From contig NC_091120.1 of NCBI RefSeq assembly GCF_040183065.1, positions 170,498,488 through 170,562,487 on the forward strand: a DNA stretch of 64,000 bases, given 5' to 3'. This stretch comes from Periplaneta americana (lineage: Eukaryota > Arthropoda > Insecta > Blattodea > Blattidae). A program made the position numbers and the translations under genes. Under the pieces are notes generated by a model, which saw only the letters and a list, made by a program, of their open reading frames with translations, was not told where the DNA came from and did no database searches. Within the stretch, counting starts at the first letter, position 1. Each line of letters opens with the position of its first letter. Of the stretch, positions 24,901 through 38,723 are shown piece after piece.

Positions 24901-27900
24901 CAGAAGATAAATTATCAAAGAAGGTGTATGAATGCAAATGAATTCCAACGGGAAAAAGGAAGAGAGGAAGATCAAAACTGACATGAACACAAGGAATAAT
25001 TAGAACTAGGAGAGAAAGTGTATTGGAAGGTGGGCATGGGAGGATAGAGAAGAATGGACAAAGGCTATAGAATCCTGAAAATGGCTAGAGGAAGATGTCT
25101 TACGACATTGTGTGTGTCTAATGCCTGCCACTTCACTTTGCGTGATTCAGGTTCCGCATACTGCGGATAGATGGCAGAATTGTGACCTATTTTCCTGCCA
25201 TTTTCAAGTTACACACCATTTCGGCGGGCCACGTTATGCATGATTTGTGTATGTGAAGAGTTAATGTCGTGTACTAGGGTGAGTGTATGTTAAGTGTTCG
25301 TGTAAGTGTATTATAGGGAATGGGTGAGAATGAGGATGGTGAGGAAGGGAGAAGGGGAAATCCGGTGCCGGCACGTAGCCTACTCCTGTCGAATAGCACC
25401 AAGGGGGCCGCCAGGCTTAACGTCCCCATCCGACGAACCAATCACTATCAACAGTGACATATGCCTTCCCTTCATATGCACTGCGAAAAGATTTGGGATT
25501 TAACCCAGGCATATTGGTGCACAATTTAGTGATTAGAAGTTGTGCACCGTCATCTCTCCTAGTACTGATTTCTGACCCCGCCAGGAATAGAACCCGGGCC
25601 GGCTAATCTGAAGGCAGACACGCTACCACAGAGCTAACTCGGTGGACTTCTTACGACATTGTAAAACCTGATAATAATAAAAAAAAAGTCTACATGCTAA
25701 ATGACACAAGTTGTATAGTGAATGTGTGTTTCGTTTTATATTAACAAAATAATAATTATGTCTGTCATATTTATATATATAATTTGAACTGGTAATGGAA
25801 ATTACGGGAAAACGGCTGAACGGATTTTAATAAATGGCCCCTCATTTTGAAGCTTGGAACTCAAAGTTTTTCGGAAAATAGTAGTTTTCAGTGAAATGTG
25901 AATTTTCCTACATAATTTTCCTATTTTCCAAAATCCATCTGTCGTCAGTTTTGAAAAACTAGCTAATTGCATTCAGGAGAAGCGAAGCGAGCATCAAGTC
26001 GGCCGTGTTGCATTTCAGAATAAAACAAAACACACACTACAGTAAACAATATTACACGAAGGTCATGATCTGCAAGAATGCTGACATATTTAGAGCTCAA
26101 ATTAAATTGGTTATTAAAAACTTAACTTACTAAAAATAATTTAGAGGTTCGATTCTGTAGTGTATAATTTTCTGGGTACAGCTGTGTATTGGATATTAAA
26201 AACTACAAAAGTTGAGGTGATTTGATGACATTATTACTATTAGAAATGAAATATTATTGTAATTAATGCCGTGATGTGACTATTTTTCATTAATTATACA
26301 TATTAATGCTATACTGATGTTATGAAAGTGAAACGTTTTGGGGTTATATAAGTAGATGTAGAGAATAACTTAAATTAGATTTTGATTTCTATATTTTACT
26401 GAGTGGCGGTTATATAGTATATGTTACTGAAAGCTATAAATCTTACGTAAGATAATATTATTAAAAATAAAATATTTTTATAGTTATTAATCAAGTGGGG
26501 TTGGGTATTTTTCATATATTTAATGGCGATGTGGTGTAGATATTTATATGCGTGGTTCTCTTCAGTATTGGCTCGAGAGAAAGTATCTTTCATTATTATG
26601 GAAGCGAATAACTTTCCGAATGTCTGGTATTCTTCATTGAAAATGAATCTGAAAAATGTTTATTTGAACGTCTAATGAACTTAATTTGCAACATTTGCTG
26701 CACAAGCCAATAGTTCTTATATAAAACGAAATGTACTATCCGTGAAAACCAAATAACTCATGAGGTGAATTCGGACTGCCACTCCAACTTCCTCACCTTC
26801 TATATAAAAAGGAAGAAGATCATGTCTTCGACCACCAGAAATGTCATAGAAATTTTCCAAAATTTGATACGGTCTACGGCGTGAAAGGACAGCGTTATTA
26901 GGATGAATTTCACTGAATGTATCTGTTAAGACATTAGATAACGTGAGAATAAAACAAGTGAAGTTACTAAAGAAATAAAAATGTTATGACGCAGTAAAAT
27001 TTGTAATACGTGTAACTAAATCAAACAAAATCCATCCCATTCTATCCAGCGAAAATGATATTCAGTTCATTAAGTTGTGATATGAAAAATGTTTCTGAAA
27101 ACCAGGCAAAACATTCCCACCGGACATGTTGTACAGGGACATCATTTTATTTTTACTTCAATTTTTATTGTACCTGAGTTTTTGAATGTACTTCACTCCC
27201 ACCCCTTCTACTAAGGAAGTTCCAACTCCACACAGAACCAAGACCGCAGATAGTAAGCACTACTGAGTTACTGAGTATAGTACGTTCCAGAAATATGTTC
27301 GCGTTTTCCAGTGAAGAAAGAGCTTTCAATATTGAATCATATTTTCGCACAGGTACTGTCCGTTTGCCTACGTCGCATCCCGATTTCCCCCACCTGCTTC
27401 TGCTCGCCCCTCTGTAATAGCTGGGCTGTCTTAGCTCTTTTCTGAAAACATTAATTTCTCTTAGGAATTGGAAGTTTACGTAATATTATACAGCTGTTTA
27501 ATTTAACTTAAATAAAAGGGCCTCGTTAAGTAATTAACTGTCACGTGATTTCCTCCCTTTCTACAATCCTGCGGCATAACCACTTGGACGGACAGTAGAT
27601 AGCATGTCTGAGTAATTTTATATTTTCGGGTCGGGCAGAAGAGAAGATTGAATTTACAGTACGTAGAGTAGGTACAGAATTATTTCAACATGAGTTACTA
27701 GTACGAAGGACGAAACTGGCAATTGGAATTAGATGCAATAGTCTACAGTGCGATAATATGTACAAAAGAACTGAAGCCTGTATCGAAATGAACGGCCACC
27801 ATTTTCAAAATTGTGTTTAAATATTCATAATATTATGATTATTTTTCAATTTAACTTCTTTCTCTATATTGTACGCTAATGTGCTGTAGACAGTATAATA

Positions 27901-30900
27901 TACACTGCATAATGAATGCGTTCGCATGGATAACTCACTTCGTGAGTAAAAACACTTATTCTTAATACAGAACTGTAAAGAAAAACCTAATGAAAATTAT
28001 CAAATTAAAAATCGCGATATTTCCTACTTTACGTAAATGGATGAACTACTTTTCTTCCTTCTTATACCTAGTAGAGTGATTTGTGTTTTACGCCAGTATC
28101 ATCGAACTCCAGTCTTGGAGGGGGGAGCAAGCGGTGTTTCCGGTTCTCTAAAGGTATAGACAGGTTAATATTAAAAATGTTAGTAAAAATAAAATGATGT
28201 CCCTGTATAACGAATAAGGTCAACAGAACAGGGTAGAGATGTGTTCCAGGAACTGTTCTCTTCTTGAAACGGGATTTTCTTTTCCAGTCTCGGACACTTG
28301 TGTCAGTCTTCCTCTAAGACAATCTTGTTTACATATTAGTGTAGTGATGGCACTCTCACTTTTACGTACTACTCACTGTACGTTTCCTATACGATTCTGA
28401 ACTTGAATGACAATCATTTTACAGACGGAGATTCTTTCTGTCGACCGTGGAACAGCAAGTAGGCCTAGCCGTTTTACATATAAACTTAATCCTTTTTTTT
28501 TTAAGATGGAACTTCAAAACAATGAATTGGGCACGTTAACTGTACAGTCCATGCCCGATACACCAAATGGAATTCGCTGAAAATAACATACGAGAGTGGG
28601 TTTCCTGGAAGTATTATTCTTTCCATGTCATCACTCTATCCATTCATCATCATCATAATCATCGTCGTCGTCTTCGTCGTCGTATTAATTTTGATCATAA
28701 TAGCAAACACCTCGTCATTATGTGTAGGCTAAGGTTGCCTAATTCCGTGACATATTTAATAAAGTCTATATTTATGCCAAATTTGTACTAAAATTTTTCA
28801 AATAACACCTAAATGACGTTATTTGGACCTTTAGCTACAGTTTTTACAACATTCAGTGTCAACAATTTCACAAGTTTGATGTATAATATATGATTCTTCA
28901 TTGTTATACAGTGGCTCCTAAATCCGTGACAGGGATCCAAATTCCGTGATAGTGATATCCTAATTCCGTGATATTAAAATAATCCTCATTAACTGCTCAG
29001 AAAACAAGCGTGTATTTGGAAAAACGCTTTAAAGTCATGGTATATTGTTTTAATATGTATTAAGCAAGAAATTACAACATAAAAAAGGGTCTAAGTGACA
29101 GATTTCATAGAAAATACTTATATAACTACAGGAATACATATTACATATTAATATATTATAAACAAAATAAACTGAAAGTTAAATTCAATACAAGATTGAA
29201 TTTGAATAAATTGAATTATAACAATTATTTCTCATTATTTATATTCCTAACAACAGCAGTAATTAAGTTAAATATATACCTTATTATTTTATTATAATTA
29301 TAATTGATGTTTTCTATAACTTATTTCTATTATTATTTCCAAGAACTATTTTCTTTCATAGACATTAATTTTCACAATTTAGCGTTGACACCACTGGTCG
29401 AGTGAGTCAGGAAGGAGAAATATGAAAATAAATCCGAAAATGGGAAAGCTCCTTTAGCATTGTTATTGTCTCATAATGTTTAAATAATCATACACATTGA
29501 TTCAGCTTACTATAATCTACAGTAATATATCATTTTTATAACACTATATTAATTCTTACCTCAAATATAAAATGTTTCTTCAAGAGCGGTCACAAGAGAA
29601 AGAAGAAACACTTACTGGTCAATCACCTTTCACTGAACAAAAGCTTCTGCAGTCGACTGTTTCTATTCAAAAGGCGGGTAGTCAATAGAATTGAAAAGAA
29701 GACAACTCCATGGCAGCCAATTGAAATCTTATCACTTTGATTAGGGGTATCACGGAATTAGGCATCTTTACCCTACAACAACTATCACAACTAGTACAAT
29801 ACATTCAAATAAAATTATTTAAAGCAAAATAATTTGTAGGTTGGCTTCGATTGGCTTTTCCAGGATCTGATTAGAGACGGATGCACTAGATTTTCTTTGA
29901 CATATAATACCCTTTAAAAATTCCAACTTTCAGTTTTTTTTTTTTTTAACCAAAGTGGATGGCAAAAGCTTCTCAATCGAATAATAGCAGGCATTTCCCA
30001 CATTTATTTTGCGTTTAATTTCCTCTCAAAATCTGGATAACAATATTCACTGTTGAAGAGCTGAAAGCTTTGAAATTAACTCAAGTGCTGCATGCTCCAG
30101 CGAATTCCAAAACAGAAGGCGATGTAAGGGAGTTATTCCAATTTCTCGATGATAGACCCTACAGTGTTTCATGGACTGAAGATACTGTATCTTTGATTAA
30201 AGTCATGAGGGTGTTGATTAGAAAACTAAGTAACGATGATTGGTACATTATTTAGTGATCCATAAAGTAATATTGTTGCGCTGCTGTGTCAACGTCACAT
30301 ATTCATTGCCATTTATCACTTTTAATAAGTAAATGATTTACTAAATTGCCTGTTTTTTAATATACAGGGACATCATTTTATTTTTACTAACATTTTTAAT
30401 ATTAACCTGTCTATACCTTTAGAGAACCGGAAACACCGCTTGCTCCCCCCTCCAAGACTGGAGTTCGATGATACTGGCGTAAAACACAAATCACTCTACT
30501 AGGTATAGGAAGGAAGAAAAGTAGTTCATCCATTTACGTAAAGTAGGAAATATCGCGATTTTTAATTTGATAATTTTCATTAGGTTTTTCTTTACAGTAC
30601 TGTATTAAGAATACGTGTTTTTACTCACGAAGTGAGTTATCCATGCGAACGTATTCATTATGCAGTGTATATTATACTGTCTACAGCACATTAGCGTACA
30701 ATATAGAGAAAGAAGTTAAATTGAAAAATAATCATAATATTATGAATATTTAAACACAATTTTGAAAATGGTGGCCGTTCATTTCGATACAGGCTTCAGT
30801 TCTTTTGTGCATATTATCGCACTATAGACTATTGCATCTAATTCCAATTGCCAGTTTCGTCCTTCGTACTAGTAACTCATGTTGAAATAATTCTGTACCT

Positions 30901-33900
30901 ACTCTACGTACTGTAAATTCAATCTTCACTTCTGCCCGACCCGAAAATATAAAATTACTCAGACATGCTATCTACTGTCCGTCCAAGTGGTTATGCCGCA
31001 GGATTGTAGAAAGGGAGGAAATCACGTGACAGTTAATTACTTAACGAGGCCCTTTTATTTAAGTTAAATTAAACAGCTGTATAATATTACGTAAACTTCC
31101 AATTCCTAAGGGAAATTAATGTTTTCAGAAAAGAGCTAAGACAGCCTAGATATTACAGAGGAGCGAGCAGAAGCAGGTGGGGGAAATCGGGATGCGACGT
31201 AGGCAAACGGACAGTACCTGTGCGAAAATATGATTCAATATTGAAAGCTCTTTCGTCACTGGAAAACGCGAACATATTTCTGGAACGTACTATACTCAGT
31301 AACTCAGTAGTGCTTACTATCTGCGGTCTTGGTTCTGTGTGGAGTTGGAACTTCCTTAGTAGAAGGGGTGGGAGTGAAGTACATTCAAAAACTCAGGTAC
31401 AATAAAAATTGAAGTAAAAATAAAATTATGTCCCTGTATATGAACACCCAGAGCCCAAGGACCCTTCCTGTGAACATGTACAAGACGAAGCCTGGCTGGT
31501 TACCGAGCTCGTCGCTCAGCTGGTCTCTGGGTAGAAAGTCAGGGTGATCAAAATGAAGCTTGTTTGTATTTGTCAGCCAATGTAGCTGAACTCACTCTGC
31601 TCTTCAAAATTGTTTTTAAAAACAATAACAATTTGTAAAAGTGCCAGAAAGAACTGTATTTATCTCCAAGATCTTCTGAATGTACTTTAGATATATTCTT
31701 TTCTGGAAAGCGTCTTCTATCATAATAAAACTCTTTCATTAAATTCCATATAGTTCATTCTAATGCAAATATAACATTGTTAAAATAATATATATTAATT
31801 ACCAAAAGGTCAGTACCGATAATCATCTCAAGTTTCTAAAATCGTCACTTATTGCAAACATTAATTTTCTATTTAGAAATTTACTTGTCATCGGTATCCA
31901 TTTCACACCTCCTCATTCTAGTGCAGAGGTCAAGAAAGCATGGGACTATCTCTATGCTCCCAAGAGCCTTTATGATATGTGCAGGGTTACCTTTATCTTT
32001 ATTGGTATCCATTTCAACTCCTACTTCATCTCACAATTTCACAATAAGATAATAGGCTTTGGTGGTTGGAATGAGTCTGATTCCAAATATTGTAAATATT
32101 TGAAATTAATCTTTCACAGTTCATTATACGTGTCGAAATGAACAGCAGTAGGCGTTTAGCACGTGGGGTAGTGTGTACAGACTCTCAGAACGCATGCGCT
32201 GTAAAGGCATTTAGGTCACTGGTAGCTGAAGGGTTCCATTCTACCAGCTACAAGCGAGCTAACAGGCTAGGTAGCAATCGACCGAACAATCTTCGTCTTG
32301 CACGACTCCATTGTGTAACGTTTAGGAATTCCTTCCAGCAAGGTAACCAACTAGTCAAGCTACCAGCAAGGCTTCGTATTTTACGTACCCTATATCAGCA
32401 ACGGAAACCCGTAGGCTACTATCCTCAAAAAATCACTCCAGCCTTATCTTAACTACTGCAGATGATAGATGAAATGAGGACAATATGGAGGGTGCTGGTG
32501 AAATGATAGAGAGAAGCAGGAATACCCCGAGAAAGACCCTCTGCAACGTGTGCTTTGTCCACCAAAATTCCATCATGACTCGGCCGGGTATCGAACCCAG
32601 GCTGTCTGGGTTGAAGACCGGTGCGCTAGAGTTTGAGCCACAGACGCGACAAATTTTATGTTAGAGGTCCACGTCTAAATAAAGAAATGGTTATTTTATT
32701 TTGAACTTTATGAGCAGTATACTGATAACTTACCGCGTGTATCTTGATGGACTTGTTCTTCAGCTTGTACAGCAGATATCCCAGCGCTATGCCGATCAAG
32801 TAGGGACCTGCTCTGGCGTAAGTCCTTGTATACACTTGGACATACACAACGCCCACAATTATCGGGCTGAAAGAAAGGACGATGATTACAGTTTAAGTAA
32901 ATTTTATGGCAAGTGAAATAACAATTAATTAAATAAGTAACTAGCTTGAGACAGATAGTATTATAGGCATCCGACAAGGAAAACTCAGTGCGCAGACACC
33001 AACGAGCGTGATTGTCTCGCGCAGATGACGTATGCTCCCGTTTCCAGCATGCTCTCGAGCCTACTGCAGGGGAGTAAGAGGGGTATAGCATGCGCGCCGC
33101 GAAGAGTCCCAGCTGAGTTTTGCTTGTAGGATACCTATAGTGAGAAAGACGGTGTATGTGATATTTATACAGGTTAGATGGTAACCTCTGCACCAAAATG
33201 AAACTGGCAACAGATCATGAGGAGAGATTTGAAAATCTAAATAAGTTTTTTCTCTAACATTCACCGTTTTAGAGGAAATAGTTACGTTCCTGTGAAAACA
33301 TCACAGCTGCTGCAATAACTCTACCAAGTGCGACCTGCACTCCTTAGCTTCCCCTCCCTTCTGTTGTACTCAGTCAGTGACGCGCAACAGTGCGATGCGT
33401 TGCAAATTTTTTGTTAACGATTTTCGCAATTATTGGAAGGAAGGAGAGGAGAAGATGTAGGGGGATGGAAGAAAGGGAAGGAGGGAGATAGAGAGAAGTA
33501 AGTCCCATTCGCTCTGTGGATTGCGAATATACTTCCCATTAAAGGGATCTGTGGTTCGATTCCAGTGTGAGCAGTGGAAGAGATTTGTCTTCCGTCCATG
33601 GGACTGAGGGTTTGTCCCTTGTCATGTGTTGTCTCAGCGGTGGCCCTGTGCCTTACTGATCACACAACCAGAAACGCCCGCAATGTGTGCTTGTCTAGTG
33701 TTGGTCCATAGATGTATACTCTTCACTACATCGCGTAAACAGTCAAATAGATTAGATATGCAGCCAGTCATTGATGGGCGGAATGGCAAGGCTGCAATAT
33801 GGATGGATGGATGACTGGATGGATGGATGGATGGATGGATGGATGGATGGATGGATGGATGGATGGATGGATGGATGGATGGATGGATGGATGGATGGAT

Positions 33901-36900
33901 TGATTGATTGATTTGGTCGGTAGGTGGAAAGTGCGTGGGCAGTGTACAAATGGATAGATGCTCATTAACGGAATTAACTGAAAATCAAGGTACATATAAA
34001 TAACTTACTCTTTAGTGTACAACATCGCCGCTGTTAGGTTTTGTGCGAAAGTGATGGCGAACGGGATGACCACCGAAACGAATGTGAGCGTTGCTAGGAG
34101 ACCTTTTCCAAAGCGTGGCCATCTAGCCAAGGGATACAGGATCAATGGTGACACCCAGAAGAGTTGCATGTCCACCGCCAGGTACCACGTCTGATTCAAA
34201 CACTGTAACAGTAAATCTGCAATGTTACAAATGACTAGGAGGCGGATGTTGATAAAAAGTCATTTTTTTTTATTTTTTACATTAGCACGATGCCTATTAA
34301 TATAGAAATCCTTTCTGTGTTAATATCAACGTAAAAAAGTAATTTCTTATATTGCATTTGTTTACGTTTCTGAACTAATAAGTCATTTTTATATTTTTTT
34401 TCGGTATTTTTTGGTCATTTTTAATACTTTTTGAAGAACTTTTAGGTCATTTAGAATGCTTTTTACTTTCTTCTTTACCGATAGGTCTGTTAAATCATTT
34501 TCTAACCAAATAGGTCAGTAGTAATTACCTACTGAATAAGTGAATAACAGTGAAGTTTGAGTTTTATAGTTTGGAACAGACTCTAAAGTCCATCCCTCAT
34601 TCCACTGAAGGCTTCACTTCACACAACGGAAGTAATATAAAATGCTTGACAGCAGCTTAGTCCTCACTTTGACCGCTACTGTTCTTTTGTCGGTACGAGG
34701 ATGTCTTTAGAATTTATGTTTGGAAGGGGAAAAACTTTCACCGTGATCTGGACAGAACGTTGTGTCCTCAACATGGTTCGGAAGAGATATCTATTGTATT
34801 AAAGAGAATTGCAAGAATGCACGCTGCGCCCACAATTTGTTTTGTCATTCACACTCCCTCATCTGGAAGATCTGGTAACAAAAGTGAAGCGCGGAAGGAG
34901 GAGGAGACGGAGAATGGAGGCACTGACATGGACCACCCCTGATTGAAACACATTGTAAACCCTCATTAAAATCTATAGTTTTCCCTTTAAATCTTCATCT
35001 TTTTGCATGTTCTTTTCCTTTATCTTAGTCAAATTCCAGGAAGTTGCCTCCTCTCTACGAGATTTGCAGGGCAGTCACTGAAACAAGGTGACTAATTTTT
35101 AAGAAGTTGTGGTGCGAGTACGGTAAATAATATTTAAATGTCATTTTCTTTTAATCTCATGTCATTTTTCCATTAGTTTAAGGACATTTTAATGATCATT
35201 TTAAGTAGATTTTTAGGTCTTCAACATCCGCCCCTACAAATGACTATTTACGCCCTCTAGGCAAAGAACTTTTTAACTCTTTCAATGAACTTTAAATTCG
35301 TAGATCGATGATTGGAACTATGAATTACATTTCAAATTAAAAATAGTAAAGAGGTCAGTTTACCAACCGACCAGAGTATGTAGCCTACCTGACAACTTTA
35401 TGATTACCTATAGATCATTCGTTATCTCGTGAAACCGTAGCTTATAGTAAGAATCTTCTGGTGGGGGTAAGCGAGCTAGCTAGCTACAAGTAGAAGCGTA
35501 GCGTGGAAGGGAAATTCCTTTGTACACTTTTCCTTCCCCTGACGCACAGATAGGTTTCACGAGATAACAAATGGCCTATACAGGCGTAAGTCCTTAACTT
35601 CTTTCCAACTTAAATGAGCGGAACGATGTCATTTATAAAACTCTAGGCAACAATTTACTGATAAATAGCTTTAATTTTAACACATTGCCAAATTTCCACA
35701 AAGACTATATCAGACTGCATTAAAAGTATCTGCCAATGTCTCACAAAACAACAATCAGACCCATATGTGTGATCTAACAAAAGATACCACAGTGCTAAGT
35801 AATTCAAGAAGGGAGGTCATGCAAGAAATCAAGAACTTGGCCAATTTCTTGTAGCGGTCCTTACCATTTCCCCCACGTTGACGTAGTTGTTGATGTAGAG
35901 CAGGTTTGTCCACCAGTTGGCCAAACAGTAGTCTCGGTTCACGCCCACCCATTGGTTCCACATGGGGCCGGATCCCAGGTGATACATCAGCGAGGCGTAG
36001 AAGAAGATGACGAAGGCGTACGGTGGTGTCAGTCTGATAACATTAAACATAATAATTGCGAATGTGTCATTACTAAGCAACAGATTTCTAATTCCGTACC
36101 TGTTTTGTTTCTTACGTCCTATGCGTATAATGTTCAGATATCTCTACGTTTCATGTACAAAGGATCTCCCTATTAAAATTCTATAGGACCTAAAACGTCT
36201 AAAATGAACCATAAACTCCTACAAATGCCTAAAAGCCATGTTTGTGCCTGAAAAGCTTCTTTTTATTATTTTGTGTATATTTAAGAAAAAATACCGGTAC
36301 TGAAACTTAAAAATACCCTAAAAATTCTACAACAATAATTTTCCAATTCATTTTGAATAATTTTTCAGAAAAGTCTATGATATACGATACAAAGATTTAT
36401 TTTCAGGCAATGACTTTACTTTATATATGTGTAAGGTACAAGTCCTCATATTACATAATTTAATACTGTATTAACGTTTTCGTCAGTCATGCCGACATCA
36501 TCAGATACAACTTTTTATGCTGCAATATCATCCCTTAAATAAATACATGTGCCTCTGTGATCAAAAATACAATATACATTGATAAACATAAAACATATTA
36601 AAATCAACATGGTCTGGGAACATCAATATTTTTTTTTCTCATGTAAATGTGCCCTTATTGTCGATTTGTTAAAAACACAAATGTGTAATTACAATACATA
36701 TACTCGTATATAAAATTTTGCAGGTCTTCACTAAATAGAAATCTAAAACTGAAGAAATTCATGTAAAATACTATGTGAAGAGATATTTACAATTGTAGTA
36801 TTTTACATGACTTTCTTCAGTTTTAGGTTTTTATATAGTGAAGACCTGCACAATTTTATATATTTTCTACTTTATTTTATGGATGATAATGCTTTAAGAA

Positions 36901-38668
36901 ATGCGGCATGATGGAAAGCAGAAAGAGAAATTCTGAGAAACTCTTTACTTACTTACTTACTGGCTTTTAAGGAACCTGGAAGTTCATTGCCGCCCTCACA
37001 TAAACCCGCCATTGGTCCCTATACTGAGCAAGATTAATCCAGTCCCTATCATCATATCCCACCTCCCTCAAATCCATTTTAATATTATCTTCCCATCTAC
37101 GTCTCGGCCTCCCAACTAACACTCTATATGCATTTCAGGATTCGCCCATACGTGCTACATACCCTCCCCATCTCAAACGTCTGGATTTAATGTTCCTAAT
37201 TATGTCAGGTGAAGAATACAATGTGTGCAGTTCTGTGTTGTGTAACTTTTTCCATTCTCCTGTAACTTCATCTCAAATATTTTCCTAAGCACCTTATCCT
37301 CAAACACCCTTAACCTATGTTGCCCTCTCAAAGTGAGAGTCCACGTTTCACAACTATAAAGAACAACCGGTAATATAACTGTTTTATAAATTCTAATTTT
37401 CAGATTTTTGACAGCAGACTGGATAATAAAAGATTCTCAACCGAATAATAACAGGCATTTCCCATATTTATTGTGTGTTTAATTTCCTCCCGAGTGTCAT
37501 TTATATTTGTTACTGTTGCTCCCAGGTATTTGAATTTTTCCACCTCTTCGAAGGATAAATTTCCAGTTTTTATATTTCCATTTCGTACAATATTCTGGTC
37601 ACGAGACATAATCATATACTTTGTCTTTTCGGGATTTACTTCCAAACCTATCTCTTTACTTTCTTCAAGTAAAATTCTTCTCAGAAACTCTTTATTCACA
37701 TAAATTTAATTTCAATCGAATTATCCACAATGTGATTTAGGTTTCTGGCATCAAAAGCTAGGAATCTAGCCGTTTAGCTGAAGATGTGCATTTTGATAAC
37801 AGCTAAAACTAAAAATTATAGCATATCCATTTACTTCATATTGAAGGCAGCAGAGCGGAACTCACCTGATGTATCTCTGGAGGTAGAATGAGATGGCATT
37901 GAATGAAGGGTTCTTCTCCCAGTAACGCATAAAAGTGTAGCACAGTAACAATCCTCCGAGTAGAAAGAACGTGTCAGTTGTCAACGTGCCGTTCATGATC
38001 AGCATCATGCTCACGTTCTGGTCGTACTGCAAGATTAGTTCAAAATACATTCTTGGGGTTATCTTGTTACCATTTACAATGTAAATATTCAAATCACATG
38101 GTTAAATATTGAACAAATTAATTTTTGGTAAAGCACACAGATAAATTAAACAATTAATATATACTGCATTATAAAGAAGAAGTTATATCTCTGAACTAAC
38201 AGCTCCCATACACTCTAGAATAAACGTGCTCACGGCGGGCATTTCGCCCAGTGGGCGCCCAGAACAGTAGCGGGCGGGCGCATGAAACCTGTTGTAAATG
38301 TAAACAGGCAATGTCGTGCACTCAAATCTATCGTAATCAAGCAGTAACATTGCTGGCGGTTTGTAACATGGATACTTCTCTGATATTTTGGAATAAAATA
38401 TTGTAAATACTGCGGATAGGTACTGATATGGTAGAGAACAGAACAAGTACCGGCACTACGTTTAAAGTGACTCAAAATTCCTAATGGGAGAGACAGTTCC
38501 TTATTGTTCGAACTGGCGAACGTGCCAAAAGCTTAATATGTGGACACACTGTTATAGATAAAAATACAACGTTGATCGAGATTGCAAGCTCAAACATATA
38601 GATCCCCTAATGGAGATGAGCGCATGCAACTAATAGAACATTAAAAGCAATCCGTCGTCAATGAGGTA

Positions 38669-38723
<55 letters not shown>

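Larger units (their letters stand above)
24440..25690 (+). pseudogene. Non-LTR retrotransposon 3' remnant with two nested insertions
   Basis: The reading frame pieces [19 protein letters not shown] and [10 protein letters not shown], then [17 protein letters not shown] in changed frames, resemble the C-terminal end of RTE/I-type pol proteins. It is interrupted by the S1 repeat (24595-24765) and by a SINE (25112-25649). Confidence 0.6.

Noticed and set aside
32708-33196. 162-codon minus-strand frame overlapping exon G
   Set aside because: Out of phase with the exon and running through a MITE. The spliced exon explains the conservation.
33752-33995. Open frames encoding repeated Ile-His-Pro-Ser
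   Set aside because: They are translations of the (GGAT)n microsatellite in two frames, with no conserved flanks.
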